Positions 27,090 through 34,185 of a stretch of DNA of 64,000 nt are shown here, piece after piece; within the stretch, counting starts at the first letter, position 1, and every line of letters begins with the position of its first letter. Position numbers and translations under genes: made by a program. The notes under the pieces are model-generated. The model made no database searches and had not been told where the DNA came from. It was given only the letters and a program-made list of their open reading frames with translations. Source of the stretch: CAVQMB01 sp963713445 (lineage in GTDB: Bacteria; Pseudomonadota; Gammaproteobacteria; Competibacterales; Competibacteraceae); assembly GCA_963713445.1 (NCBI GenBank), contig CAVQMB010000003.1, positions 62,001 to 126,000 of the forward strand, read 5' to 3'.

Positions 27090-27678
27090 TGGCCTCGCGG
27101 TCCCGCAGCCAGCCCACGGCCAGCCGACTCCACAACTCGAAGCGCGGCTCGGCCACAACCTTGTCAGGGGCCATGAAGCCCAGCGATTCCAACGCGGTTT
27201 CGCGTGGCCGGGGTGGGTCGGCCGCCGTCCAGCGCACCACGTGCAGCACCCCGATGTGGACCCGGCCGATGGCGCTGTGGCGCTCGAAGATCCAGGCCCG
27301 TGGCCGGGCATCGGCCAAACCGGCCGCCACCTCGTCGCCGATTTCCTCAGCCGCCTCGCGAACCAGGGCCGCGGTCAGCGTCGCCACCGGCCCGGCCCGG
27401 GCGTCGATCCGCTCGACATGACCGCCGACCCCGCAGCTCAACCGGTCGCGCAAGCGCCCGTCACCGCCACGGCGGGCATAGCACCAGAGCGCGCCAGCCG
27501 GATTCTGCAACACCAGATAGGGAATAAGCTGCAGATAGCGCTCGTCGGTTTCTGCCTGCGCCCGCGGCAGCCACACCGGATCGGCGGCCGGGAGACCGCG
27601 CCAGGGCCAACCACCCTGTTCGGGCAAGGCGCCGAAGGCATTGCGCGGCAGGGTAAGCACCTCGGTGGTCGCGGTCAT
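27082..27678 (-). CDS. Nudix hydrolase in the CRISPR effector operon
   Basis: 198 residues with a Nudix box variant: GVGGHVERID followed by LVREAAEEIGDE (the REAAEE helix holding the metal-binding glutamates). Nudix enzymes hydrolyse nucleoside diphosphates linked to other groups, including (d)NTPs and damaged nucleotides. It overlaps csx1 by ATGA and cad1 by 8 nt, so it is stoichiometrically coupled to the effectors. It could degrade ITP produced by Cad1, deplete ATP or other nucleotides, or remove signalling products; the sequence does not decide between these. A housekeeping role is unlikely given the coupling. Confidence 0.85.
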   Translation of the reverse strand: MTATTEVLTLPRNAFGALPEQGGWPWRGLPAADPVWLPRAQAETDERYLQLIPYLVLQNPAGALWCYARRGGDGRLRDRLSCGVGGHVERIDARAGPVATLTAALVREAAEEIGDEVAAGLADARPRAWIFERHSAIGRVHIGVLHVVRWTAADPPRPRETALESLGFMAPDKVVAEPRFELWSRLAVGWLRDREASA

Positions 27679-28883
27679 GTTTCGGCCTCCGGCAGCAGTC
27701 GCTCGAACACGCCGGCAAGATCGGCGGCGAGCTTCTGCGGGCTGCTCAGCGCCGCCTGGATCGACCCCTGATTGTTGCGATCGCCGTGTGCCAGCGCATT
27801 GCGCAAGGCCCGCAGGTGGTAGTAGTCATCGCAGATTGGCAGACCGCGCCGGCAACGGTCCTCGAATCGGTCCTTGGCCTGCCGCCGGATGTCGTGGTTC
27901 TGGGCATCGCCTAACTGCTGCAGACGCACCTGGCGGGTCAGAAACGCCTCGAAGCCCATAATGGCGGCGCGCAGGTAATCGGCGCTGGCAAGGTAATGCT
28001 GCGCCAGGGTACGCTGGCGGTGGTATTGGTCCTGGCCGTCGATCCAGCCGATACGCTGGTCAAGCGTTGTGGTGAACAGCGCGCCGATGCCGGTCGGCGG
28101 GGTCGTGGCCAGGGCTTTACGGAACTGGCGCAGCTTGCCACGGGCATCACCCGGTCGGCTGCTGCGTTCGTAAAACGCCGCGTCACGCAGCAGCCCGGCC
28201 GTGTCACCAAGATCGTCGCGCAGCAGCGGTTCGAACACGCCGTAGTCGCCGTCCTTGTCGAAGCTGTGCAGCGCACCGACCCAGTCGGCCATGTGCAGCA
28301 GGCCCTTGAGGTCCATCACCGGCGTCACACCATCGCGGCGCAGATCCAGCGCGCCGTAATATATACCACGGATCTCGACGTTCTTGGCCTTGCGCAGATA
28401 CAGCGCACTCATCTGGGCCAGCATCGGCAGGTGTCGCAGCCCGTGGGTGAGATCGAGCGACACGTCACTGGCCGGTGCAATGTCGGCGGCCATCACCCGC
28501 AGGATGGCGATTTGCTCGGCCAGCGTGCGCCCGTAGGGAATCAGGCGCAGCCTGACCTCGACGTCCAGCGCCGCGGCAAGCAGTGGCGCCAGCCGGTCAA
28601 GCTGGGCCTGGTCTGTCGCATCACTAGCCGCCGCATCGATCAGTTCGAGCAGCAGCTTATCGTGCGCATCACCCAGCCCGAAGGATTCCAGCAGCACATC
28701 CCACATGCTGCCGGGCGTGCCGAGCACGATCAGCCGGTCGGGCCTGATATGGCGCAGCAGAGCGTGAGCAAAAAACTCCGTCGGGGCAACCGGCCCGGCC
28801 CCGAAGTCGTAGCGGGCGCTGCGGTAACGCTTGTTGGGATCCGATTCGCTGCTGCCGCCGAGCAGGGACAGTTGTGTATGCAT
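27675..28883 (-). CDS. csx1: Csx1/Csx2-family CARF-HEPN ribonuclease
   Basis: 402 residues from MHTQLSLLGG. The N-terminal ~190 form a CARF domain of the TM1812/Csx2 kind (LTHGLRHLPMLAQMSALYL, then GVTPVMDLKGLLHMADW). The C-terminal HEPN domain holds the RX4H ribonuclease motif: RNALAH with Arg361 and His366. These dimeric RNases are switched on by cyclic oligoadenylates made by Cas10 and degrade RNA non-specifically. The upstream 98-codon extension (to 29177) is csx16 in a different frame and is rejected. Cotranscribed with csx16, nudix and cad1. Confidence 0.92.
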   Translation of the reverse strand: MHTQLSLLGGSSESDPNKRYRSARYDFGAGPVAPTEFFAHALLRHIRPDRLIVLGTPGSMWDVLLESFGLGDAHDKLLLELIDAAASDATDQAQLDRLAPLLAAALDVEVRLRLIPYGRTLAEQIAILRVMAADIAPASDVSLDLTHGLRHLPMLAQMSALYLRKAKNVEIRGIYYGALDLRRDGVTPVMDLKGLLHMADWVGALHSFDKDGDYGVFEPLLRDDLGDTAGLLRDAAFYERSSRPGDARGKLRQFRKALATTPPTGIGALFTTTLDQRIGWIDGQDQYHRQRTLAQHYLASADYLRAAIMGFEAFLTRQVRLQQLGDAQNHDIRRQAKDRFEDRCRRGLPICDDYYHLRALRNALAHGDRNNQGSIQAALSSPQKLAADLAGVFERLLPEAET

Positions 28884-28893
28884 GATGGGCTGG

Positions 28894-29190
28894 CTACTCC
28901 CCCGTTCGCTGCACTCTATAGGCTTCCAGTCGGGCGCCGCAGGCTCGCATTTCCGCGGCACTGAGTTCCTGGCCACGGCGCTCGGCGGGCAGCTCAATCG
29001 AGAGGTGGCGATAAGCTGCGCCGCGGGCGCACACCTCAGCGGCCAGGTGCACCGGCAGGGTACCAATGACCGTATCGCCCGGCGCGATCTGCCCCAGATC
29101 AAGATGGCGCACCACCCGATCCACCGGGATGCCCTCCTCGTCCGCCCACTGGCGAGCGCCGGGATGCCTAGAAACAAACCACGTCGTCAT
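28894..29190 (-). CDS. csx16: Csx16 (VVA1548 family), probable ring nuclease
   Basis: 98 residues from MTTWFVSRHPGA. The sequence follows Csx16 closely: TWFVSRHPGA, GIPVDRVVRHLD, PGDTVIGTLPVHLAAEVCARGAAYRHL, RGQELSAAEM, GARLEAY. Csx16 is a small type III accessory protein proposed to degrade cyclic oligoadenylates (ring nuclease), which would switch off Csx1 and Cad1. It is the first gene after the heptamer repeat and 10 nt upstream of csx1, so the off-switch is made with the effectors. Confidence 0.9.
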   Translation of the reverse strand: MTTWFVSRHPGARQWADEEGIPVDRVVRHLDLGQIAPGDTVIGTLPVHLAAEVCARGAAYRHLSIELPAERRGQELSAAEMRACGARLEAYRVQRTGE

Positions 29191-29244
29191 AACGCAAGTG
29201 TGCCGCATCGGTGGCCGGCTGTCAGGGGTGACAAGGTTGGGTGT

Positions 29245-29528
29245 TCGGCTGTCGGCTGTCGGCTGTCGGCTGTCGGCTGTCGGCTGTCGGCTGTCGGCTG
29301 TCAGTGGTCAGTGGTCAGTGGTCAGTGGTCAGTGGTCAGTGGTCAGTGGTCAGTGGTCAGTGGTCAGTGGTCAGTGGTCAGTGGTCAGTGGTCAGTGGTC
29401 AGTGGTCAGTGGTCAGTGGTCAGTGGTCAGTGGTCAGTGGTCAGTGGTCAGTGGTCAGTGGTCAGTGGTCAGTGGTCAGTGGTCAGTGGTCAGTGGTCAG
29501 TGGTCAGTGGTCAGTGGTCAGTGGTCAG
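29245..29528. repeat. Heptanucleotide tandem repeat (40 copies in two blocks)
   Basis: Eight perfect copies of TCGGCTG (29245-29300) run directly into about 32 perfect copies of GTCAGTG (29300-29528), the two units differing at three positions. Because 7 is not a multiple of 3, every plus-strand frame is open, while the minus strand has a TGA in every frame. The block separates array 2 from csx16. No homologous longer element is visible around it. Confidence 0.97.
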
Positions 29529-29616
29529 AACTCAGGATTCAGTAGTTTTCCAAACTCTACCAGTTTCGCCCAGGTTCTAGCTCGCTGATAACTGGTAACT
29601 GAAAATTCAACAACTT

Positions 29617-30752
29617 GCCAAAATCCCTTCTCAATCAGGTCTACGTTTAAAACCGCTGGACAAGCGTGAAGCCGAGGCTGATGTGATGGTCTTAATCCCT
29701 TCTCAATCAGGTCTACGTTTCAAACAGGACACAACCAGCGGTAACAAGTAGGCTCGCAACCGTCTTAATCCCTTCTCAATCAGGTCTACGTTTCAAACAA
29801 TCTCGATTTTTGAGGATGGACGTGTGGGCCGGCGGTCTTAATCCCTTCTCAATCAGGTCTACGTTTCAAACGAAGCAGTCGATAGTAACAAGCTTTACAA
29901 GCAAATCGTCTTAATCCCTTCTCAATCAGGTCTACGTTTCAAACCTGCTGGCACCGCTATGCGGTGCGCGATGCAACCTGGCGTCTTAATCCCTTCTCAA
30001 TCAGGTCTACGTTTCAAACCGGACATGGCAGCAAGCGAGTTGCAGTGCTTAATCGACGGTCTTAATCCCTTCTCAATCAGGTCTACGTTTCAAACCATGC
30101 CGAATCGTGTCGACAATGGTCCGCAATTATAGGTCTTAATCCCTTCTCAATCAGGTCTACGTTTCAAACACAGTGCCCCAGCGGAACTGACGAGTTCAGC
30201 GACACGTCTTAATCCCTTCTCAATCAGGTCTACGTTTCAAACAACCGACTGCAAACGAACCCTGTCTCTCTTTCTGCCGTCTTAATCCCTTCTCAATCAG
30301 GTCTACGTTTCAAACACAACTGCTCGTTGATCGAGTGACTGCGGCACTTGCTGTCTTAATCCCTTCTCAATCAGGTCTACGTTTCAAACACAGTCCTGGG
30401 CGTAGTGCTGCTGTCACGCTGGCAGCAGTCTTAATCCCTTCTCAATCAGGTCTACGTTTCAAACGCGGCCGACACGAAGCGAGCCCTGGCAGCTCTTGCG
30501 TCTTAATCCCTTCTCAATCAGGTCTACGTTTCAAACCGCGCTATCGGCAGGAGCGACTGGCGAACAGTTGTCTTAATCCCTTCTCAATCAGGTCTACGTT
30601 TCAAACGCAATAAAAGTCGTAGAGCGTTGAATGATTTAACCGTCTTAATCCCTTCTCAATCAGGTCTACGTTTCAAACCCGGCTACAGGTCGGAAATCGG
30701 CCGGACGGCTCTCGTGTCTTAATCCCTTCTCAATCAGGTCTACGTTTCAAAC
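29617..30752 (-). CRISPR. CRISPR array 2 (16 repeats, 15 spacers)
   Basis: Same 37-bp repeat as array 1. The leftmost copy (29617-29653) is degenerate at both edges (GCCAAAATCCC..., TTTAAAAC), marking the old end; the leader at 30753-30834 is on the right. Spacers are 35-39 nt. One spacer (29726-29761) shares a 20-nt core with a spacer of array 1 (20909-20944). The array lies between csm5 and the effector operon, so transcription entering from the csm genes could also produce crRNA. Confidence 0.98.
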
Positions 30753-30834
30753 CGCTCGACGCCAGAAGCCCTTTACAATCAACCACCTGCAGAGGGGGTT
30801 GGCGAAAATTCCGGCGCCGGAAAAGTTATTGCAC
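30753..30834 (-). promoter_or_regulatory. Leader of CRISPR array 2
   Basis: 82-bp block nearly identical to leader 1 (22347-22428) and again directly beside the youngest-end repeat. It lies 34 nt beyond the csm5 stop. The sharp identity limits define the functional leader as about 82 bp, containing the integration signals recognised by Cas1-Cas2 and probably a weak promoter. Confidence 0.88.
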
Positions 30835-30868
30835 CACACAACCACTTTTCTACACTCGCGCAACGCTG

Positions 30869-32005
30869 TCAAGCCGCTTCCGCGGGTTGCAGCAGCAGCC
30901 AGCCGAAGGACAGCGGCACCGACTCGCCGAGCCGCGCACTGTGGCAAAGGGTACGGGTGCTCCCTTCCTGGATCGGTTGCTTCTTCTGGATATTCCAGCC
31001 CTCGCGCAGGCCGTCCACCGACAGCGACTCGAAATGGCTGAACCGACCGATGCGTAGCAACATGCCCGATTCCCGCAGGCTCCTGGCAATCAGGATCTTA
31101 CCGGGTTGCAGTTTGACCAAACCCTGTGCGCCGTAGCGCAGTTCGGGCAGCGCATCGTCAGCAAAGAAACGCTGGTGCTCGGCCAACAGGCGCCCGGTGT
31201 AGAAGGTGTTGCAGGCCTTGCGAAGATCATCGAAGGCGAATTGCCGGCCGATGAGTGTCTGCACCCGTGGATCCGCCAGCGCCCGATCATCCAGCTCCAA
31301 TTCCACCTCAAAGCTGATGGTTTCGCCATCGGCCCGACTCAGCAGGCGCTCGAAATGCATCTGGATCTCGGCGAAGCCCTTGCCCCGCTGGTACTGCAGC
31401 GCCCGGTCGATACGGGTACAACCGTCCGGCAATGCGGCATCGGCGACCTTGAACAGCCGCATCGGATCGGATTCCAAATGGCGGAATTCGAAGTTCAGCG
31501 CTTCGGTTTCCAGCGTCTGTGCTCTGCGGCGGACGTCGGCGCGGGCCACCGCCTGACCAATCCCGGTACGATGCTGCTGGGTAAAGTGGTTGACCAGGGC
31601 CGTGCGGATCGCGCCCTTGAGTGATGAACCCGGAATGTAAGGGCACCCGGTGTGGGCATTGCGCACGAAGGGATGGACTTCGCGGCTTCGCACGGGACTG
31701 TCGGGATGAGCAACCAGGGTCTGCAGGGCGTCGCGCGATTGATCGCTGATCCCGATCCTGCCCAGGCTATGCCGCGCCGGATTGCAGGCACCGCGGATGA
31801 TCTCCTGGGCGCGGTCGAACTGATTGCGATCCAGCGCGCTTTCCAGCTCGTGGCGGACCTGCGTGCTCATGTCGCGCACCACCGCACTGCGGTTGAAGCG
31901 GATGAGTTGGTCATCGCGCAGCAGATAATCCTCCGGCGCCAGGGTATCGCCGGTGCCGATATGGATCGGCGTCAATGGGGTTGCGGTGAATCGGTAGACG
32001 GTCAT
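30869..32005 (-). CDS. csm5: Csm5 RAMP subunit
   Basis: 378 residues from MTVYRFTATPLTPIHIGTGD. RAMP-type ferredoxin folds with the glycine-rich loop CPYIPGSSLKGAIRTALVNHF (positions ~120-140) and the GTGD N-terminal block identify Csm5, the head-end subunit of the type III-A effector near the crRNA 3' end. Its ATG overlaps the csm4 stop (32002-32005). It is the last csm gene, followed by leader 2. Length is normal for the family. Confidence 0.92.
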   Translation of the reverse strand: MTVYRFTATPLTPIHIGTGDTLAPEDYLLRDDQLIRFNRSAVVRDMSTQVRHELESALDRNQFDRAQEIIRGACNPARHSLGRIGISDQSRDALQTLVAHPDSPVRSREVHPFVRNAHTGCPYIPGSSLKGAIRTALVNHFTQQHRTGIGQAVARADVRRRAQTLETEALNFEFRHLESDPMRLFKVADAALPDGCTRIDRALQYQRGKGFAEIQMHFERLLSRADGETISFEVELELDDRALADPRVQTLIGRQFAFDDLRKACNTFYTGRLLAEHQRFFADDALPELRYGAQGLVKLQPGKILIARSLRESGMLLRIGRFSHFESLSVDGLREGWNIQKKQPIQEGSTRTLCHSARLGESVPLSFGWLLLQPAEAA

Positions 32006-32946
32006 GAGCCCTCCGCGGCGGTTTCCGTATACGGCAGGCAGAGATGGAACGCGTGCTGGCACACCTGCGGATGGTGTGGGTGCACCGCTTGCAGGAGTTC
32101 GCCGTAGGGTCCGTCATCGGCCGGCGAGAACGTGAGTCCTGGCTGGGTCAGCGTGAGCGGATACTTGAACGGCGAGCGGGAGCCGCCGGCGTACAGTCCG
32201 CCGAGCTTGCCGTAATGGGTGTGCAGCTTGTACCGGCAACCCGCCATGTTGCCGGTCAGGGTGCCGTGCGACAGGCTGAGCAGGCGATTGCCATTGTAGT
32301 CGAACAGCCGCGGATCGGCGGGTTCGACCGTCACCCTGAAACAGCCACGCCCGAGATTGGCGTCGCGGCCGAATCCGAACTCACCGACCTGGCTGAACCA
32401 GTCGCCCAGCGTGGCGGCATTGAGCGTGCTGCGGACGTAGACATCCAGCGCGGCGGCCTGATCGTCGTACCAGTCATCGGGCATGAAATAGAGCCCACCA
32501 CTCGCGGGTGTGGTGCCGGTGAGCCGGTTGATGGTGTTATGCGCCTGACGCACCTGGCGCACGCTGCCTGGCGGATGCGTCAGCTGTGGCACCAGCCGGG
32601 CCTCATTGAGGCCGTCACGCAGCGTGATGAAATCGGCTAGCGTGAGCCAACCGTGCTTGCGCTGGTTTTTTCCCTGCTGCAACCGCCCGATGAATTCCGT
32701 CCGACTCTCATCGGCCCGCTGTTCCGGCCGGCCCATCGGCCCGAGCAGTGGGCGTGGCAGATGATCGGCCGGCAGTGCGTCTGATAACAACAATGGCTGT
32801 TCGACCTGTTCCGCCAGCCAGTCGCCGAGCGCCTGCTCGCCGTCGCGGTAACGCTTGATCCAGCACAGATGGCCGAACAGCGTGCCGGAATGCGGCGGCG
32901 TGGCCAGCGGACTGGTCAGCGTCAGCCGCAGCCTGAAATCAGCCAT
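32002..32946 (-). CDS. csm4: Csm4 RAMP subunit
   Basis: 314 residues from MADFRLRLTLTSPLATPPHSGTLFGHLCW, the typical Csm4 N-terminus (type III-A Cas5 equivalent) with TLFGHLCW. It binds the 5' tag of the crRNA and contacts Cas10. Glycine-rich motifs near residues 200-260 (FGFGRDANLGRGCF, GGLYAGGSRSPFKYP) agree with the family. Its start overlaps csm3 by 8 nt and its stop overlaps csm5, indicating translational coupling. Confidence 0.92.
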   Translation of the reverse strand: MADFRLRLTLTSPLATPPHSGTLFGHLCWIKRYRDGEQALGDWLAEQVEQPLLLSDALPADHLPRPLLGPMGRPEQRADESRTEFIGRLQQGKNQRKHGWLTLADFITLRDGLNEARLVPQLTHPPGSVRQVRQAHNTINRLTGTTPASGGLYFMPDDWYDDQAAALDVYVRSTLNAATLGDWFSQVGEFGFGRDANLGRGCFRVTVEPADPRLFDYNGNRLLSLSHGTLTGNMAGCRYKLHTHYGKLGGLYAGGSRSPFKYPLTLTQPGLTFSPADDGPYGELLQAVHPHHPQVCQHAFHLCLPYTETAAEGS

Positions 32947-33679
32947 GGCCGACCTCGACCACCGCATTGGGCCGCTCCTTGCTGATTGTCTCGATGGCGT
33001 CGAACGATTCCTGAATGGAGCGATCGTCGACCATCAGGTGGGTCACTTGCACCCGACCGTAACCGCGCGAGCCGGAACCACCCAGGGCATCATCCTGCAG
33101 TAGTTTGAGCCCTTCCAGCACGCGGTTGAGCCCATCGCGGTCGATGCGGCCGCCTTCACCGGTATCGAACACCTTGTAGACCAGCTCCAGCTCGAAGCGG
33201 GCACCGGCGGGGACGCGCTCGGTGCGACGCAAGCCACCGTCCTTGGCACGTCCCTTTATACGGTCGATGCTGACTTCCATCTTCTCCTCGGTGAACGCCA
33301 GGCCCTGTTCACGGATGCCTTCGGCCCAGTCGGCGTTCAGCATGGCGTCGCGCACCACCAGGCGGGTCGGACCACCGCGCCACTCCTTGATCGTGGTGCC
33401 GAAGATGCGCAGAACCGGATCGTCGGCGGAATAATCACCATTCCGATTGCTGCCCCAGACACTGCCATCGTCCTCGATACGGTCCAGAGTCCATTCCAGC
33501 AACGAGCGCAATTTGCCTTTGATACTGGAGCCGGGGATGTAGGGTTCCTGGGTGAATGGGTTCTTGACCACTGGCAGATCGAGCCCGCCGATTTCGATAG
33601 CGTCCTTGCCGGCACCGATGTGAAGGCCGGAACGCAACTCCAGGGTGGTACAGATGCGATGGGTAGCGAGTAGTTTCAT
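32939..33679 (-). CDS. csm3: Csm3 backbone RNase subunit
   Basis: 246 residues. The N-terminal block LHIGAGKDAIEIGGLDLPVVKNP contains the catalytic aspartate (Asp34) that cuts target RNA at 6-nt steps. The RAMP glycine loop is PYIPGSSIKGKLRSLLEW and a second is LGGSGSRGYGRVQV. This is the Cas7 protein that forms the filament on crRNA. The intact aspartate means target-RNA cleavage, and thus signal shut-off, should work. Confidence 0.95.
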   Translation of the reverse strand: MKLLATHRICTTLELRSGLHIGAGKDAIEIGGLDLPVVKNPFTQEPYIPGSSIKGKLRSLLEWTLDRIEDDGSVWGSNRNGDYSADDPVLRIFGTTIKEWRGGPTRLVVRDAMLNADWAEGIREQGLAFTEEKMEVSIDRIKGRAKDGGLRRTERVPAGARFELELVYKVFDTGEGGRIDRDGLNRVLEGLKLLQDDALGGSGSRGYGRVQVTHLMVDDRSIQESFDAIETISKERPNAVVEVGHG

Positions 33680-33685
33680 CGGCTT

Positions 33686-34168
33686 TCAGTCCTTCGGCTT
33701 ATAGAATTTGTGGAAGGCGACCACGGCCTGGAAATGGCGGCAGAACACGTCGAAATCATTGGCCGTCTGGACCGAGTGCACGTGATCGACGAAAAACCGC
33801 AACAGCCGGTCCCGAATGAGTTGCCGGCCATAGGCATAGGCCGCCTTCGCCTTCAGCATTTTGAAATCGGCACGCAGCAACGCGAATGCTTGCTCTCGCG
33901 CCGGTCCCGGTTTACGCGCCAGGGCATCGAGCCGGCTACGCAGCGTCAACACATCGTCGTAGTAACGGCGCAACTGGGACGGCTTGAGGTTGTCCTCATT
34001 GGCCAGCGCCTCACCCAGTTGCTGGGCGTCGTCGTCCATCAGACGGGGATTGGGCCGGCCGTCGACGAAATAGGTGACCGGCCGTGGCTCCGGAATCCGC
34101 GCGGGCGGCTGGCTGCGGCCTCCACCGCCGCGGTTGCCTCCACGCTGTTGCTGTGGGTTGTACGCCAT
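33686..34168 (-). CDS. csm2: Csm2 small subunit
   Basis: 160 residues starting at MAYNPQQQRGG; this ATG has AGGAG at a 7-nt spacing, whereas the ATG two codons upstream is too close. The first ~30 residues are Gly/Arg/Pro-rich and disordered, the remainder helical (RRYYDDVLTLRSRLDAL; FKMLKAKAAYAYGRQLIRDRLL), typical of Csm2 (Cas11), which lines the target-RNA groove. It lies 17 nt downstream of cas10 and 6 nt upstream of csm3. Confidence 0.9.
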   Translation of the reverse strand: MAYNPQQQRGGNRGGGGRSQPPARIPEPRPVTYFVDGRPNPRLMDDDAQQLGEALANEDNLKPSQLRRYYDDVLTLRSRLDALARKPGPAREQAFALLRADFKMLKAKAAYAYGRQLIRDRLLRFFVDHVHSVQTANDFDVFCRHFQAVVAFHKFYKPKD

Positions 34169-34185
34169 GGTCATTCTCCTGGTGA

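Noticed and set aside
27090..27311. N-terminal extension of the CARF-deaminase ORF
   Set aside because: This part is the Nudix gene read in another frame; the CARF domain starts at the GTG at 27089.
29245..29588. ORFs encoding VVSGQWS repeats
   Set aside because: Artefact of the heptamer tandem repeat, which keeps every plus-strand frame open; no start context or family.
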